Positions 1 through 7,651 of a DNA stretch of 64,000 nucleotides are shown here, piece after piece. The stretch's first letter is position 1; each line of letters begins with the position of its first letter. The notes beneath the pieces are model-generated. The model had not been told where the DNA came from and made no database searches. It saw only the letters and a list, made by a program, of their open reading frames with translations. Source of the stretch: CAVTJL01 sp963735065 (GTDB lineage: Bacteria > Pseudomonadota > Alphaproteobacteria > Geminicoccales > Geminicoccaceae); contig CAVTJL010000004.1 in the NCBI GenBank assembly GCA_963735065.1, positions 1,674,001 to 1,738,000 of the forward strand, in the 5' to 3' direction. Position numbers and translations under genes: made by a program.

Positions 1-695
1 CCCTGTCCGGCATCGGCAAGGCACCTCATCACGGAACCCTCTCGATCCTCGACGGAAGCCTGCTCTACACGCCCGATGCCGACTGGCACGGCAAGGACAG
101 GTTCACCTATCGGATCGACGACGGCCATGGCGGCACCGCGACCGGCAAGGTCAGCGTGACCGTGGCCGACAGCTCCCATGCCGCCGGCGGTGGTGCCGAG
201 GGCCAGGTCTTCACGAGCACGGCTGCCGACGACCATTGGACCGGCACGAGCGGCAAGGACACCTTCAACCTGCACTTCGCCTCCGAGGAGACCGACCCGT
301 CGCACAAGCTCATCGACCTCGGCCACGACACGATCACGGGGTTCGAATCGGGGCACGACGTGATCGACTATCAGGTTGCCTTCGGCCTCAACGGCCAGGA
401 ATGCTACCTGAACAGCCAGGACCTCATCGGCACGCTCGACACCAACCGTGACGGCATCCTGAGCGCCGCCGACGGTGGTGGCGTCTCGGTCCACGGCAAC
501 GACATCACGCTCGACCTCGGCATCACGATCGCCGGAAACGGCGATCCCGGGCCCGCGAACGAGGTGGCGTTCAAAGGTGAGGTGACCGTCCTGGGCCATC
601 AGTCGCTGACCGCGGCCGACCTCGGCACCGTAGCGCCCTGGACCCACGAGACCGCCCATCTGGTCCACGCGGGGCACGAGACCCTCGCCGCCTGA
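1..695 (+). CDS. C-terminal part of a large secreted Ig/cadherin-like repeat protein (partial)
   Basis: The frame is open at the left edge and is read from base 3, so only the last 230 or so residues are visible. The first 55 residues look like the end of a VCBS/cadherin-type repeat (LLYTPDADWHGKDRFTYRI, followed by a DDGHGGTA turn). The rest resembles the C-terminal module of type I-secreted proteins of the serralysin/RTX kind (GTSGKDTF, then DTITGFESGHDVIDY). A DTNRDGILSAAD stretch fits a calcium-binding EF-hand loop. No signal peptide can be judged because the start is missing. The likely role is an extracellular adhesin or surface protein exported by a type I system; this is inferred from domain style only. 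Confidence 0.7.
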   Translation, partial: LSGIGKAPHHGTLSILDGSLLYTPDADWHGKDRFTYRIDDGHGGTATGKVSVTVADSSHAAGGGAEGQVFTSTAADDHWTGTSGKDTFNLHFASEETDPSHKLIDLGHDTITGFESGHDVIDYQVAFGLNGQECYLNSQDLIGTLDTNRDGILSAADGGGVSVHGNDITLDLGITIAGNGDPGPANEVAFKGEVTVLGHQSLTAADLGTVAPWTHETAHLVHAGHETLAA

Positions 696-758
696 CGGGC
701 CTTGTGCCGGGTGGACCGCCCCACGGCCGGTCCGCCCGGCGCCTGCCCAGCGAGAACA

Positions 759-788
759 TTGACGAGCACGGCAAGGCTCTTGTATCGG
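759..788 (+). promoter_or_regulatory. Predicted sigma-70 promoter of tRNA-Ser
   Basis: A TTGACG -35 element at 759-764 is followed after 18 bases by TATCGG at 783-788. The expected start point, near 795, lies just ahead of the tRNA at 798. The -10 element matches consensus only in part, so this is a position-based prediction. Confidence 0.45.
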
Positions 789-797
789 AGCGCTGCC

Positions 798-891
798 GGA
801 GGGGTGGCCGAGCGGCTGAAGGCGGCGGTTTGCTAAACCGTTATACGGGCTCAAACCCGTATCGTGGGTTCGAATCCCATCCCCTCCGCCA
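798..891 (+). tRNA. tRNA-Ser(GCU)
   Basis: A seven-pair acceptor stem is formed by GGAGGGG at 798-804 and CCCCTCC at 881-887. The anticodon is GCT at 832-834, in loop TTGCTAA. A long variable arm follows (roughly 841-863), typical of class II tRNAs, then a T arm with GGTTCGAATCC. The CCA end is encoded at 889-891. It reads AGC and AGT codons. It stands alone, with its own apparent promoter just upstream. Confidence 0.97.
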
Positions 892-1136
892 CGGTGCCTT
901 CTCTGCTTTCGGCAGACAAGGCGACCTTCGGGGCCCGTCGAGCCTCCCCTCGTACCGTGCCTGCCAACCGCGTGCCTGCCCATGCCTCTAGGCGCGGGCG
1001 GTATCGCACGCGTTACGGCGCTGTGGGCACCCGGGAAGGCACCGACATGCAGCTTCTTCTCCCTGCGTGGTAAGGGGCCTTTTACTTCTGCCGGGCAAGA
1101 TACGCGTGCCTTCAGACTTTGTGACGGATATCGCGC

Positions 1137-1637
1137 ATGGAACTTGCCCACGGGGCAGCCTCTGCTGCCGCTGGCTCTTGGCGGGTGGCCGCATCTGATC
1201 CGGTGGCGGCCGCCACGGCCCAACGCCACGCCCTTGGCGCCAGCGAGGATCGATGCATCGACCTGCCTCGCGGGCTGCCCGGGTTTCCCGAGGTGCGCGA
1301 GCTCGCGCTCAGGGCCTTTCCGGGTGGGCGTGGCGACCTGATGCTGCTCGCGTCGCCAAAAGGCGACCCGTGCTTCGTCGTCCTGCCACTCACGGAGCCG
1401 GACCGCCTGTACGGGCGAGGGACGATCGCGGCAGCGGCCGGCCTGCTCGGCATGGAGCCCCATGACGTGAGCGTCTTTGCGATCGTCACTCTCCAGCGAG
1501 GTGCCGAAGGGCTCGGCGGAACCCCGAACCTCAGGGCTCCCCTGCTCATCGACATGGCGCGGGGGCTCGGCGAGCAGATGACCCTGGCGCCTGCTGCGCC
1601 ACGACGCGAAGGGCAACCTGCCCGCGCCCGGATCTGA
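1137..1637 (+). CDS. fliW: FliW-like flagellar assembly factor
   Basis: The 166-residue product carries the FliW pattern. This is a LPRGLPGFPEVRELAL segment near residue 43, a central LMLLASPKGDPCFVVLPL strand pair, and a NLRAPLLIDMARGLGEQMTL block near the C-terminus. FliW proteins bind flagellin and the translational regulator CsrA, tying flagellin supply to its translation. No csrA, flagellin or other flagellar gene lies in the window, so the gene is an orphan here. The first 40 residues are Ala-rich and not conserved, so translation may start later than the ATG chosen. The family call rests on motif recall, not on a search. Confidence 0.72.
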   Translation: MELAHGAASAAAGSWRVAASDPVAAATAQRHALGASEDRCIDLPRGLPGFPEVRELALRAFPGGRGDLMLLASPKGDPCFVVLPLTEPDRLYGRGTIAAAAGLLGMEPHDVSVFAIVTLQRGAEGLGGTPNLRAPLLIDMARGLGEQMTLAPAAPRREGQPARARI

Positions 1638-1879
1638 GCTCCCCGCAGCCCGGTCGCGGCGACGCGACAGACGCCAGCCGTGAACGCCACCTTTCTCCCG
1701 TGCAGCCACGAGACCTCGCCTCGGCCCCAGGGCGCGTTGCGGGATGGCCGGTGGCGTGCCGGAGCGCAGATCTCCCTTTGTCCGGCGCGAGGCTGGCTCG
1801 ATCGGCGGGCTTGACGGTCGATGGGCGCTGTTGCTGTCCTGGACCGGGAAGCATCGTGGATGACGGCAGGGAAGCGAGC

Positions 1880-2305
1880 ATGAACCTCACACCACAGGAG
1901 ATCATCCGGACCCTGGGCCTCCAGCCTCACCCCGAAGGCGGCTGGTTCGGCGAGACCTTTCGCGACGTCGGCACGGACGGCGGACGCGGCCACGCCACCG
2001 CGATCTACTTTCTGCTCGAGGAGCACCAGCGGTCGCATTGGCATCGGGTCGATGCGACCGAGCTGTGGCTCTGGCACGCCGGTACGGCCCTCCGGCTCGA
2101 GCTGGCCATCTCCGGGAAAGACCGACAGACCATCGAGCTCGGCCCCGACCTGGATCGCGGCCAGCGGCCCCAGGTGACGATCCCCGCGGCCGCCTGGCAG
2201 TCCGCCACACCCCTCGGGGGTTGGGCCCTCGTGTCCTGCGTGGTGGCACCGGCGTTCGAGTTCGCCGGCTTCGAGCTGGCGCCAGAAGGCTTCGAGCCTG
2301 ACTGA
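1880..2305 (+). CDS. Cupin-5 (DUF985) family protein
   Basis: A 141-residue single-domain protein. It opens with the family signature (IIRTLGLQPHPEGGWFGETF), followed by TAIYFLLEEHQRSHWHR and a LWLWHAGTALRLEL strand, then a buried WQSATPLGGWALVSCVV stretch. This pattern matches the DUF985 cupins related to yeast YML079w. They form a small beta-barrel with a sugar or nucleotide-like pocket; the substrate is generally unknown. The ATG at 1880 was chosen because the family motif begins nine residues later and a GGGAAG element lies just upstream. The gene stands alone on the plus strand ahead of xseA, and I cannot assign a pathway. Confidence 0.85.
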   Translation: MNLTPQEIIRTLGLQPHPEGGWFGETFRDVGTDGGRGHATAIYFLLEEHQRSHWHRVDATELWLWHAGTALRLELAISGKDRQTIELGPDLDRGQRPQVTIPAAAWQSATPLGGWALVSCVVAPAFEFAGFELAPEGFEPD

Positions 2306-2527
2306 GAGCCGGAAGAAGCCGCTCAGCGAGCCACGCACGCGCCCAGCCACCTATCGGGCTGTCCCCGCCAGGCAGAAAGCCGGAGCGGGGCTGGCCGGGC
2401 GATGACGGGCCTCGCGGTCGGATGCCGGGAGCCCGGCGACCGATCGTGGCGCCCAGCCTGCCGTCACATTGTCCGTCGGGCCAAGACCGCGGTTCATCCC
2501 GGACGGGGGGCCTGCTAGACGAGAAGC

Positions 2528-3997
2528 ATGCTTCAGCCGGCCACCAACGTCGCCGAGTACAGCGTCAGCGAGCTCGCCTTCGCGCTCAAGCGGACGGTCG
2601 AGGACGTCTACGGGCTCGTGCGCGTCCGGGGCGAGCTGTCGGGATTCAAGCGCGCCGCCTCCGGCCACCTCTACTTCTCGCTCAAGGACGACAAGGCGGT
2701 GCTCGATGCGGTGTGCTGGCGCGGCACCCTGCCCCGGCTCGGCTTCGAGCCGGCCGATGGGCTCGAGGTCGTCTGCAGCGGAAGGCTCACCACCTTTCCC
2801 GGCCGCTCCAAGTACCAGATCGTCGTCGAGCAGATGGCGCCGGCCGGTGTCGGCGCCCTCATGGCGCTGCTCGAGGAGCGCCGACGCAAGCTCGAGGCCG
2901 AGGGGCTGTTCGATCCGGCCCGCAAGAAGCCGCTGCCCTTCCTCCCGGACGTGATCGGCATCGTCACCTCGCCCACCGGAGCGGTGATCCGCGACATTCT
3001 TCATCGCCTGGCCGAGCGCTTCCCGCGGCGCGTCCTGCTCTGGCCCGTCCTCGTCCAGGGCGAGGGCGCTGCCGATCAGGTGGCGGCAGCGATCCGCGGC
3101 TTCGACGCCCTGCCGGCCGGCGGCAAGGTGCCGCGCCCCGACCTCCTGATCGTCGCCCGCGGCGGCGGGTCGATCGAGGATCTCTGGGCGTTCAACGAGG
3201 AGGCCGTGGTGCGGGCCGCGGCCGAATGCCGGATCCCGCTCATCTCGGCGGTCGGCCACGAGACCGACACGACGTTGATCGATCTTGCGAGCGATCGCCG
3301 CGCCCCGACGCCGACGGCGGCGGCCGAGATCGCCGTTCCCGTGAGGAGCGAGCTCAACGGGCGCGTCGCGGAGGCCGGCCTCCGGAACGACACCGCCGTC
3401 CGACGCCTCCTGCGCGATCTCGGGCGCGAGGTCGAGGGCCTGCGCCGCGGCCTGCCGGAGCCGCGTCAGCTGCTGGGCATGGCGGCCCAACGGCTGGACG
3501 ATCTGGCGGAGAGACTCCGCCTGCGGACGCCCGTCGAGGTCGTCCGGGCCCAGACCGAGCGTCTCGGCAATCGCGGCATGCGACTGGACGAGCTGATGCG
3601 CGACCGCCTGGCGAGGAGCGAGCGCGACCTCGCGGCTCTTGCGGGGCGCCTCTCGGCCGAGCCGATCTTCCGGCTGGCGGGCGAAGGCCGCCGCGCGGTC
3701 GACCGCGAGGGGACGAGGCTCGATGCGGCCGTGGGCAAGCTTCTGGCGGACGCGGGCCAGCGCCTCGCGCGCGAGGCGAGCCTGCTCCAGAGCCTCGGCC
3801 ACGAGCGCGTGCTCGAGCGCGGCTACGCGATCGTCCGCGGCCGGCCCGACGGCAGGGTGATCCCCAGCCTCTCCGCCGCCTCGGGCGAGCAGGAGCTCGA
3901 GATCCAGTTCCACGACGGCAGCCTCGCCGTTCAGCGCGCCGCCGGCCGGAGCCGGCGCCGTGCCGGGCGCGGCCCCGAGCAGGGAAGCCTTCTTTGA
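2528..3997 (+). CDS. xseA: Exodeoxyribonuclease VII large subunit
   Basis: The large subunit of ExoVII, which degrades single-stranded DNA from both ends in repair and recombination. The 489-residue product has the family order: an N-terminal OB-fold (VRVRGELSGFKRAASGHLYF), a catalytic domain with IGIVTSPTGAVIRDI and LIVARGGGSIEDLWAFNEE and SAVGHETDTTL, and then a long charged helical region (about residues 270-430) expected to form the coiled coil that binds XseB. XseB is not encoded nearby. The stop overlaps the TTG start of mazG (TTGA), so the two are probably translated together. Length is normal for the family. Confidence 0.97.
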   Translation: MLQPATNVAEYSVSELAFALKRTVEDVYGLVRVRGELSGFKRAASGHLYFSLKDDKAVLDAVCWRGTLPRLGFEPADGLEVVCSGRLTTFPGRSKYQIVVEQMAPAGVGALMALLEERRRKLEAEGLFDPARKKPLPFLPDVIGIVTSPTGAVIRDILHRLAERFPRRVLLWPVLVQGEGAADQVAAAIRGFDALPAGGKVPRPDLLIVARGGGSIEDLWAFNEEAVVRAAAECRIPLISAVGHETDTTLIDLASDRRAPTPTAAAEIAVPVRSELNGRVAEAGLRNDTAVRRLLRDLGREVEGLRRGLPEPRQLLGMAAQRLDDLAERLRLRTPVEVVRAQTERLGNRGMRLDELMRDRLARSERDLAALAGRLSAEPIFRLAGEGRRAVDREGTRLDAAVGKLLADAGQRLAREASLLQSLGHERVLERGYAIVRGRPDGRVIPSLSAASGEQELEIQFHDGSLAVQRAAGRSRRRAGRGPEQGSLL

Positions 3998-4818
3998 GCG
4001 ACTACAAAAGCGTGCCGGGAGATGGGCGCGGCATCGACCGGCTCATCGAGGTCATGCGACGGCTGCGCGACCCGGTGACGGGATGCCCCTGGGACATCGA
4101 GCAGAGCTTCGCCTCGATAGCGCCCTATACGATCGAGGAGGCCTACGAGGTCGCCGACGCCATCGAGCGCGGCGCCTATGACGAGCTCGAGACCGAGCTG
4201 GGCGATCTGCTCCTCCAGGTCGTCTACCATGCGCGCATGGGCGAGGAGGAGGGACGCTTCGACTTCGACCGGGTGGCGCACGGAATCGCCGACAAGATGA
4301 TCCGCCGCCACCCGCATGTGTTCGGGGACGCGACGGTCGACAGCGCCGCTGCCCAGCATCGCGTCTGGGAGGCGACGAAGGCGGAGGAGCGTGCCCGAAG
4401 GGCCGCCCAGCTCGGCGCTGAGCCCAGCGTGCTCGACGACGTTCCCGTGGGCCTTCCCGCCCTCACCCGCGCCGCGAAGCTCCAGAAGCGCGCGGCCCGT
4501 ATCGGCTTCGACTGGGCGGCCGCAGCGCCCGTTCTCGCCAAGATCCGCGAGGAGCTGGGCGAGCTCGAGGCCGAGATCGAGGGCGGCTCGACCGACCGGA
4601 AGGCCGAGGAGCTGGGCGACCTCCTGTTCGCCGTGACCAACCTCGGCCGCCATCTGGGCCTCGATGCCGAGGTCGCTCTCCGTCAGGCGAACGCGAAGTT
4701 CGAGAGACGCTTTCGCGCCGTCGAGGCAGCGGCACGGGGCATGGATGGCGGCCCGGAGGGGGTCGGTCTGGCGGAGCTCGATCGGCTCTGGGACGAGGTC
4801 AAGGCACGCGAGCCCTAG
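3994..4818 (+). CDS. mazG: Nucleoside triphosphate pyrophosphohydrolase MazG
   Basis: Hydrolyses nucleoside triphosphates to monophosphates and pyrophosphate, and is thought to clear abnormal nucleotides and modulate (p)ppGpp. The 274-residue product has two tandem MazG modules. The first holds CPWDIEQSFASIAPYTIEEAYE and ELGDLLLQVVYHARM; the second holds REELGELEAEIEGG and EELGDLLFAVTNLGRHL. The acidic residues that bind magnesium (EExxE and ELGD) are intact in both. I chose the TTG at 3994 because it overlaps the xseA stop and has an AGGGAAG ribosome site five bases upstream; the first in-frame ATG would cut into the domain. The stop codon shares bases with the convergent sixA stop. Confidence 0.95.
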   Translation: MSDYKSVPGDGRGIDRLIEVMRRLRDPVTGCPWDIEQSFASIAPYTIEEAYEVADAIERGAYDELETELGDLLLQVVYHARMGEEEGRFDFDRVAHGIADKMIRRHPHVFGDATVDSAAAQHRVWEATKAEERARRAAQLGAEPSVLDDVPVGLPALTRAAKLQKRAARIGFDWAAAAPVLAKIREELGELEAEIEGGSTDRKAEELGDLLFAVTNLGRHLGLDAEVALRQANAKFERRFRAVEAAARGMDGGPEGVGLAELDRLWDEVKAREP

Positions 4819-5336
4819 GCCTCCAGATCGCGCGGCTTCCAAAGGGCGGCCAGCCGTCCGCTGCCAAGCTGCACGGAGCCCCAATCGTCGACGTCGAACG
4901 CGACAAGCGCCAACGCGGCGGTGGGAAACTTCTGAGCGAGCCCACCGCTCGCGGCGACCGCGTCGTCCTTGGCGACCAGCCCGAGAGCGAGCTGCTGGAG
5001 GCCGGGGTTGTGCCCCACGACCATCAGCCGCCCGACGCTGGCCGGCTGCCGTTGAACGGTCTCGAGCAGACGGCGCGGGGCGGCGAGGTAGAGGGACCTC
5101 AGGAACCTCACCGACGGCTGGGAAGCCCAGGCCTTGGCTGCGAGCTCGACGGTGCGGACCGTGCGACGCGCTGTCGAGCAGAGGATGAGGTCCGGGATGA
5201 CCCCGTGCTCGACAAGAAGCTCGCCCATCTGCCGTGCGGCCCGCTCGCCACGCGGTGCCAGGTCCCGCTCGTGGTCTTGGGCCTCCGGCAGGTCACGCAG
5301 GGCCTTGGCGTGACGAAAGAGCAGCAGCTCACGCAT
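4815..5336 (-). CDS. sixA: SixA-type histidine phosphatase
   Basis: A 173-residue single-domain phosphatase of the histidine phosphatase superfamily. The catalytic motif is at the N-terminus (LLLFRHAKA, an RHxK form typical of SixA rather than the RHG form). ERDLAPRGERAARQMGELL follows, then LILCSTARRTVRTVEL, and the second catalytic histidine is in MVVGHNPGLQQLA. E. coli SixA removes phosphate from phosphohistidine of signalling phosphotransfer proteins; here the target is unknown. It is divergent from ppk, separated by about 110 bases if ppk starts at 5450, and its stop overlaps the mazG stop through a CTAG palindrome. Confidence 0.88.
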   Translation of the reverse strand: MRELLLFRHAKALRDLPEAQDHERDLAPRGERAARQMGELLVEHGVIPDLILCSTARRTVRTVELAAKAWASQPSVRFLRSLYLAAPRRLLETVQRQPASVGRLMVVGHNPGLQQLALGLVAKDDAVAASGGLAQKFPTAALALVAFDVDDWGSVQLGSGRLAALWKPRDLEA

Positions 5337-5449
5337 GAGAAAGTCTCCGGGGCAGCCTTGAATAGCCTATCGTAACGACATTGGCACAGTGGCGGCTCAT
5401 GGCTACAACCCATAGTGTTGGAAGCGTTGAGCTCGCCGGGGAGCAGGTG

Positions 5450-7651
5450 ATGGAGACGGAGGCAGCGACCGTGGTCGCGCCGCTGGTCGAGCGGGCGGAG
5501 GACTGCGAGCGCGAGGCGGCACCGAGCGGGCTGGAGCTGCATCCCGCCCACTTCATCAACCGCGAGCTTTCCTGGCTCGCCTTCAACGAGCGGGTTCTCG
5601 AGGAGGCCTACAACCCTTCGCATCCCCTGCTCGAGCGTCTCCGGTTCCTGTCGATCTCGGCGAGCAATCTGGACGAATTCTACATGGTCCGCGTCGCGGG
5701 CCTCAAAGGGCTCGTGAACGGTGGGGTGTCGACGCTCAGCGTCGACGGCATGACGCCGCAGGAGCAGCTGGCAGCGATCAACGAGCGGGTCGCAAGGGTG
5801 ATCGTCGACCAGCAGCGCTGCTGGCATGAGCTGACCCGCCTGTTGCGTCGGCAAGAGGTCGAGATTCTCGACATCGAGGAGCTGTCGGAGGACGAGCGGG
5901 AGGATCTTCGCACGCGCTTCCTCGACGAGGCGCTTGCCGTGCTCACGCCGATCGCCATCGATCCGACGCATCCGTTCCCGTTCATTCCCAACCGCGGCAT
6001 GGGCGTCGTCATGGAGCTGCTCAGGCCCAAGGGCGAGCCCATCGACGGCCTCGTCCTTCTGCCGGGCCAGCTGGAGCGCTTCCTCCGGGTGCCGGGCGAC
6101 AGCCTGCGCTATGTGCGCATCGAGCAGCTGATCCGGCACTTCGCCGACATCCTGTTCCCGGGGTTCGAGGTGCAGAGCGTCGGCCACTTCCGGGTGCTTC
6201 GCGACAGCGACATCGAGATCGAGGAGGAGGCCGAGGATCTCGCCCGGCTGTTCGAGACGCTGATCAAGCGACGGCGGCGCGGGTCCGTCATCCGGCTGAT
6301 GATCGATGCCAGCATGCCCGAGCGGGTCCGCGAGTTTCTCGTCGATCATCTGAGCGTGCCCCGGGAGGACACCTTCGTCGTCGACGGCATTCTCGGCATC
6401 GCCGATGCCACCCAGGTCATCGGCAAGGAGCGCCCGGATCTCCTCTTTCCGCCCTACGCGCCGCGCTTTCCCGAGCGGATCAAGGATTTCGGCGGCGACT
6501 GCTTTGCCGCCATCCGCCACAAGGACTTCGTGGTCCACCACCCCTATGAGAGCTTCGACGTGGTGGTCCAGTTCGTCCTGCAGGCGGCGCGCGACCCCGC
6601 CGTGGTGGCGATCAAGCAGACCCTCTACCGGACGAGCGAGGACAGCCCCGTCGTCGCGGCGCTGATCGAGGCGGCCGAGGCCGGCAAGTCGGTGACGGCT
6701 CTGGTCGAGCTCAAGGCGCGATTCGACGAGGAGCGCAACATCCGCTGGGCCCGCAACCTCGAGCGCGCCGGCGTGCAGGTCGTCTACGGCTTCATCACGC
6801 TCAAGACCCACGCGAAGGTCTCGATGGTGGTCCGGCGCGAGGGCGGCCAGCTGCGCAGCTACTGCCACTTCGGCACGGGCAACTACCACCCGATCACCGC
6901 GAAGATCTACACCGATCTGTCGTTTTTTACCTGCGATCGGGCGCTGGGCCACGACGCGGCCAAAGCCTTCAACTTCATGACCGGCTATGCCGAGCCCAAG
7001 GCGCTCGAGAGGATAGCGCTCGCGCCGGTCAACCTGCGCGAGACGCTGATGCGCCTCATCGGCGAGGAGATGGAGCACGCCCGCGCCGGCCGGAAGGCCC
7101 AGATCTGGGCCAAGCTGAACGCGCTCGTCGACGAGCAGATCATCAAGCGCCTCTATGAGGCGTCGTGCGCCGGCGTGACCATCGATCTCGTCGTGCGCGG
7201 GATCTGCTGCCTGCGCCCGGGCGTGCCGGGTCTCTCGGAGAACATCCGGGTCAAGAGCATCGTCGGGCGCTTCCTCGAGCACTCCCGCATCGTCTGCTTC
7301 GGCGGCGGCTACGGCCTTCCGTCACGCAAGGCCAAGGTCTTCATCTCGTCCGCCGACTGGATGCAGCGCAACCTCTCGCGCCGCGTCGAGACGCTGGTGC
7401 CGATCGAGAACGAGACCGTCCATCAACAGGTCATGTCGCAGGTGATGATCGCCAACCTCAAGGACACGGCGAGCAGCTGGGTGCTGGAGCCCGACGGCGC
7501 TTACCGCCGCGTGCAGACCACAGGCGCGGCCTTCTCCGCGCACAGCTATTTCATGACGAACCCCAGCCTGTCCGGCCGCGGCAGCGCCATCAAGCGCAAG
7601 GCTGTGGTGAATCTTCAGCTGGCGAAAGGCGAAGCCGAGGCCGTTGCGTGA
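5450..7651 (+). CDS. ppk1: Polyphosphate kinase 1
   Basis: Reversibly transfers the terminal phosphate of ATP to a growing polyphosphate chain. The 733-residue product shows the PPK1 opening (FINRELSWLAFNERVLEEA and SNLDEFYMVRVAGLK), VKQ-type residues in VAIKQTLYRTSEDSP, and the catalytic histidine at about residue 454 in TLKTHAKVSMVVRR. The C-terminal half has GTGNYHP and LIRGICCL-like (VVRGICCLRPG) blocks. In-frame ATG codons also lie at 5381 and 5399. The one at 5450 was chosen because a GGGGAG ribosome site precedes it by a few bases and because it leaves room for divergent promoters with sixA. The stop overlaps the ppx GTG start. Confidence 0.96.
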   Translation: METEAATVVAPLVERAEDCEREAAPSGLELHPAHFINRELSWLAFNERVLEEAYNPSHPLLERLRFLSISASNLDEFYMVRVAGLKGLVNGGVSTLSVDGMTPQEQLAAINERVARVIVDQQRCWHELTRLLRRQEVEILDIEELSEDEREDLRTRFLDEALAVLTPIAIDPTHPFPFIPNRGMGVVMELLRPKGEPIDGLVLLPGQLERFLRVPGDSLRYVRIEQLIRHFADILFPGFEVQSVGHFRVLRDSDIEIEEEAEDLARLFETLIKRRRRGSVIRLMIDASMPERVREFLVDHLSVPREDTFVVDGILGIADATQVIGKERPDLLFPPYAPRFPERIKDFGGDCFAAIRHKDFVVHHPYESFDVVVQFVLQAARDPAVVAIKQTLYRTSEDSPVVAALIEAAEAGKSVTALVELKARFDEERNIRWARNLERAGVQVVYGFITLKTHAKVSMVVRREGGQLRSYCHFGTGNYHPITAKIYTDLSFFTCDRALGHDAAKAFNFMTGYAEPKALERIALAPVNLRETLMRLIGEEMEHARAGRKAQIWAKLNALVDEQIIKRLYEASCAGVTIDLVVRGICCLRPGVPGLSENIRVKSIVGRFLEHSRIVCFGGGYGLPSRKAKVFISSADWMQRNLSRRVETLVPIENETVHQQVMSQVMIANLKDTASSWVLEPDGAYRRVQTTGAAFSAHSYFMTNPSLSGRGSAIKRKAVVNLQLAKGEAEAVA

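Noticed and set aside
3994..4818. A longer mazG frame reaching back to 2422
   Set aside because: The extra 500 or so residues are a shadow of xseA; the MazG domains begin after the TTG at 3994, which has a good ribosome site.
5108..7282. A 724-codon open frame on the minus strand, antisense to ppk
   Set aside because: In GC-rich DNA with strong third-position bias such frames arise antisense to real genes. Its translation is Asp/Arg/Leu-rich with no family motif, while the plus-strand ppk has all its motifs.
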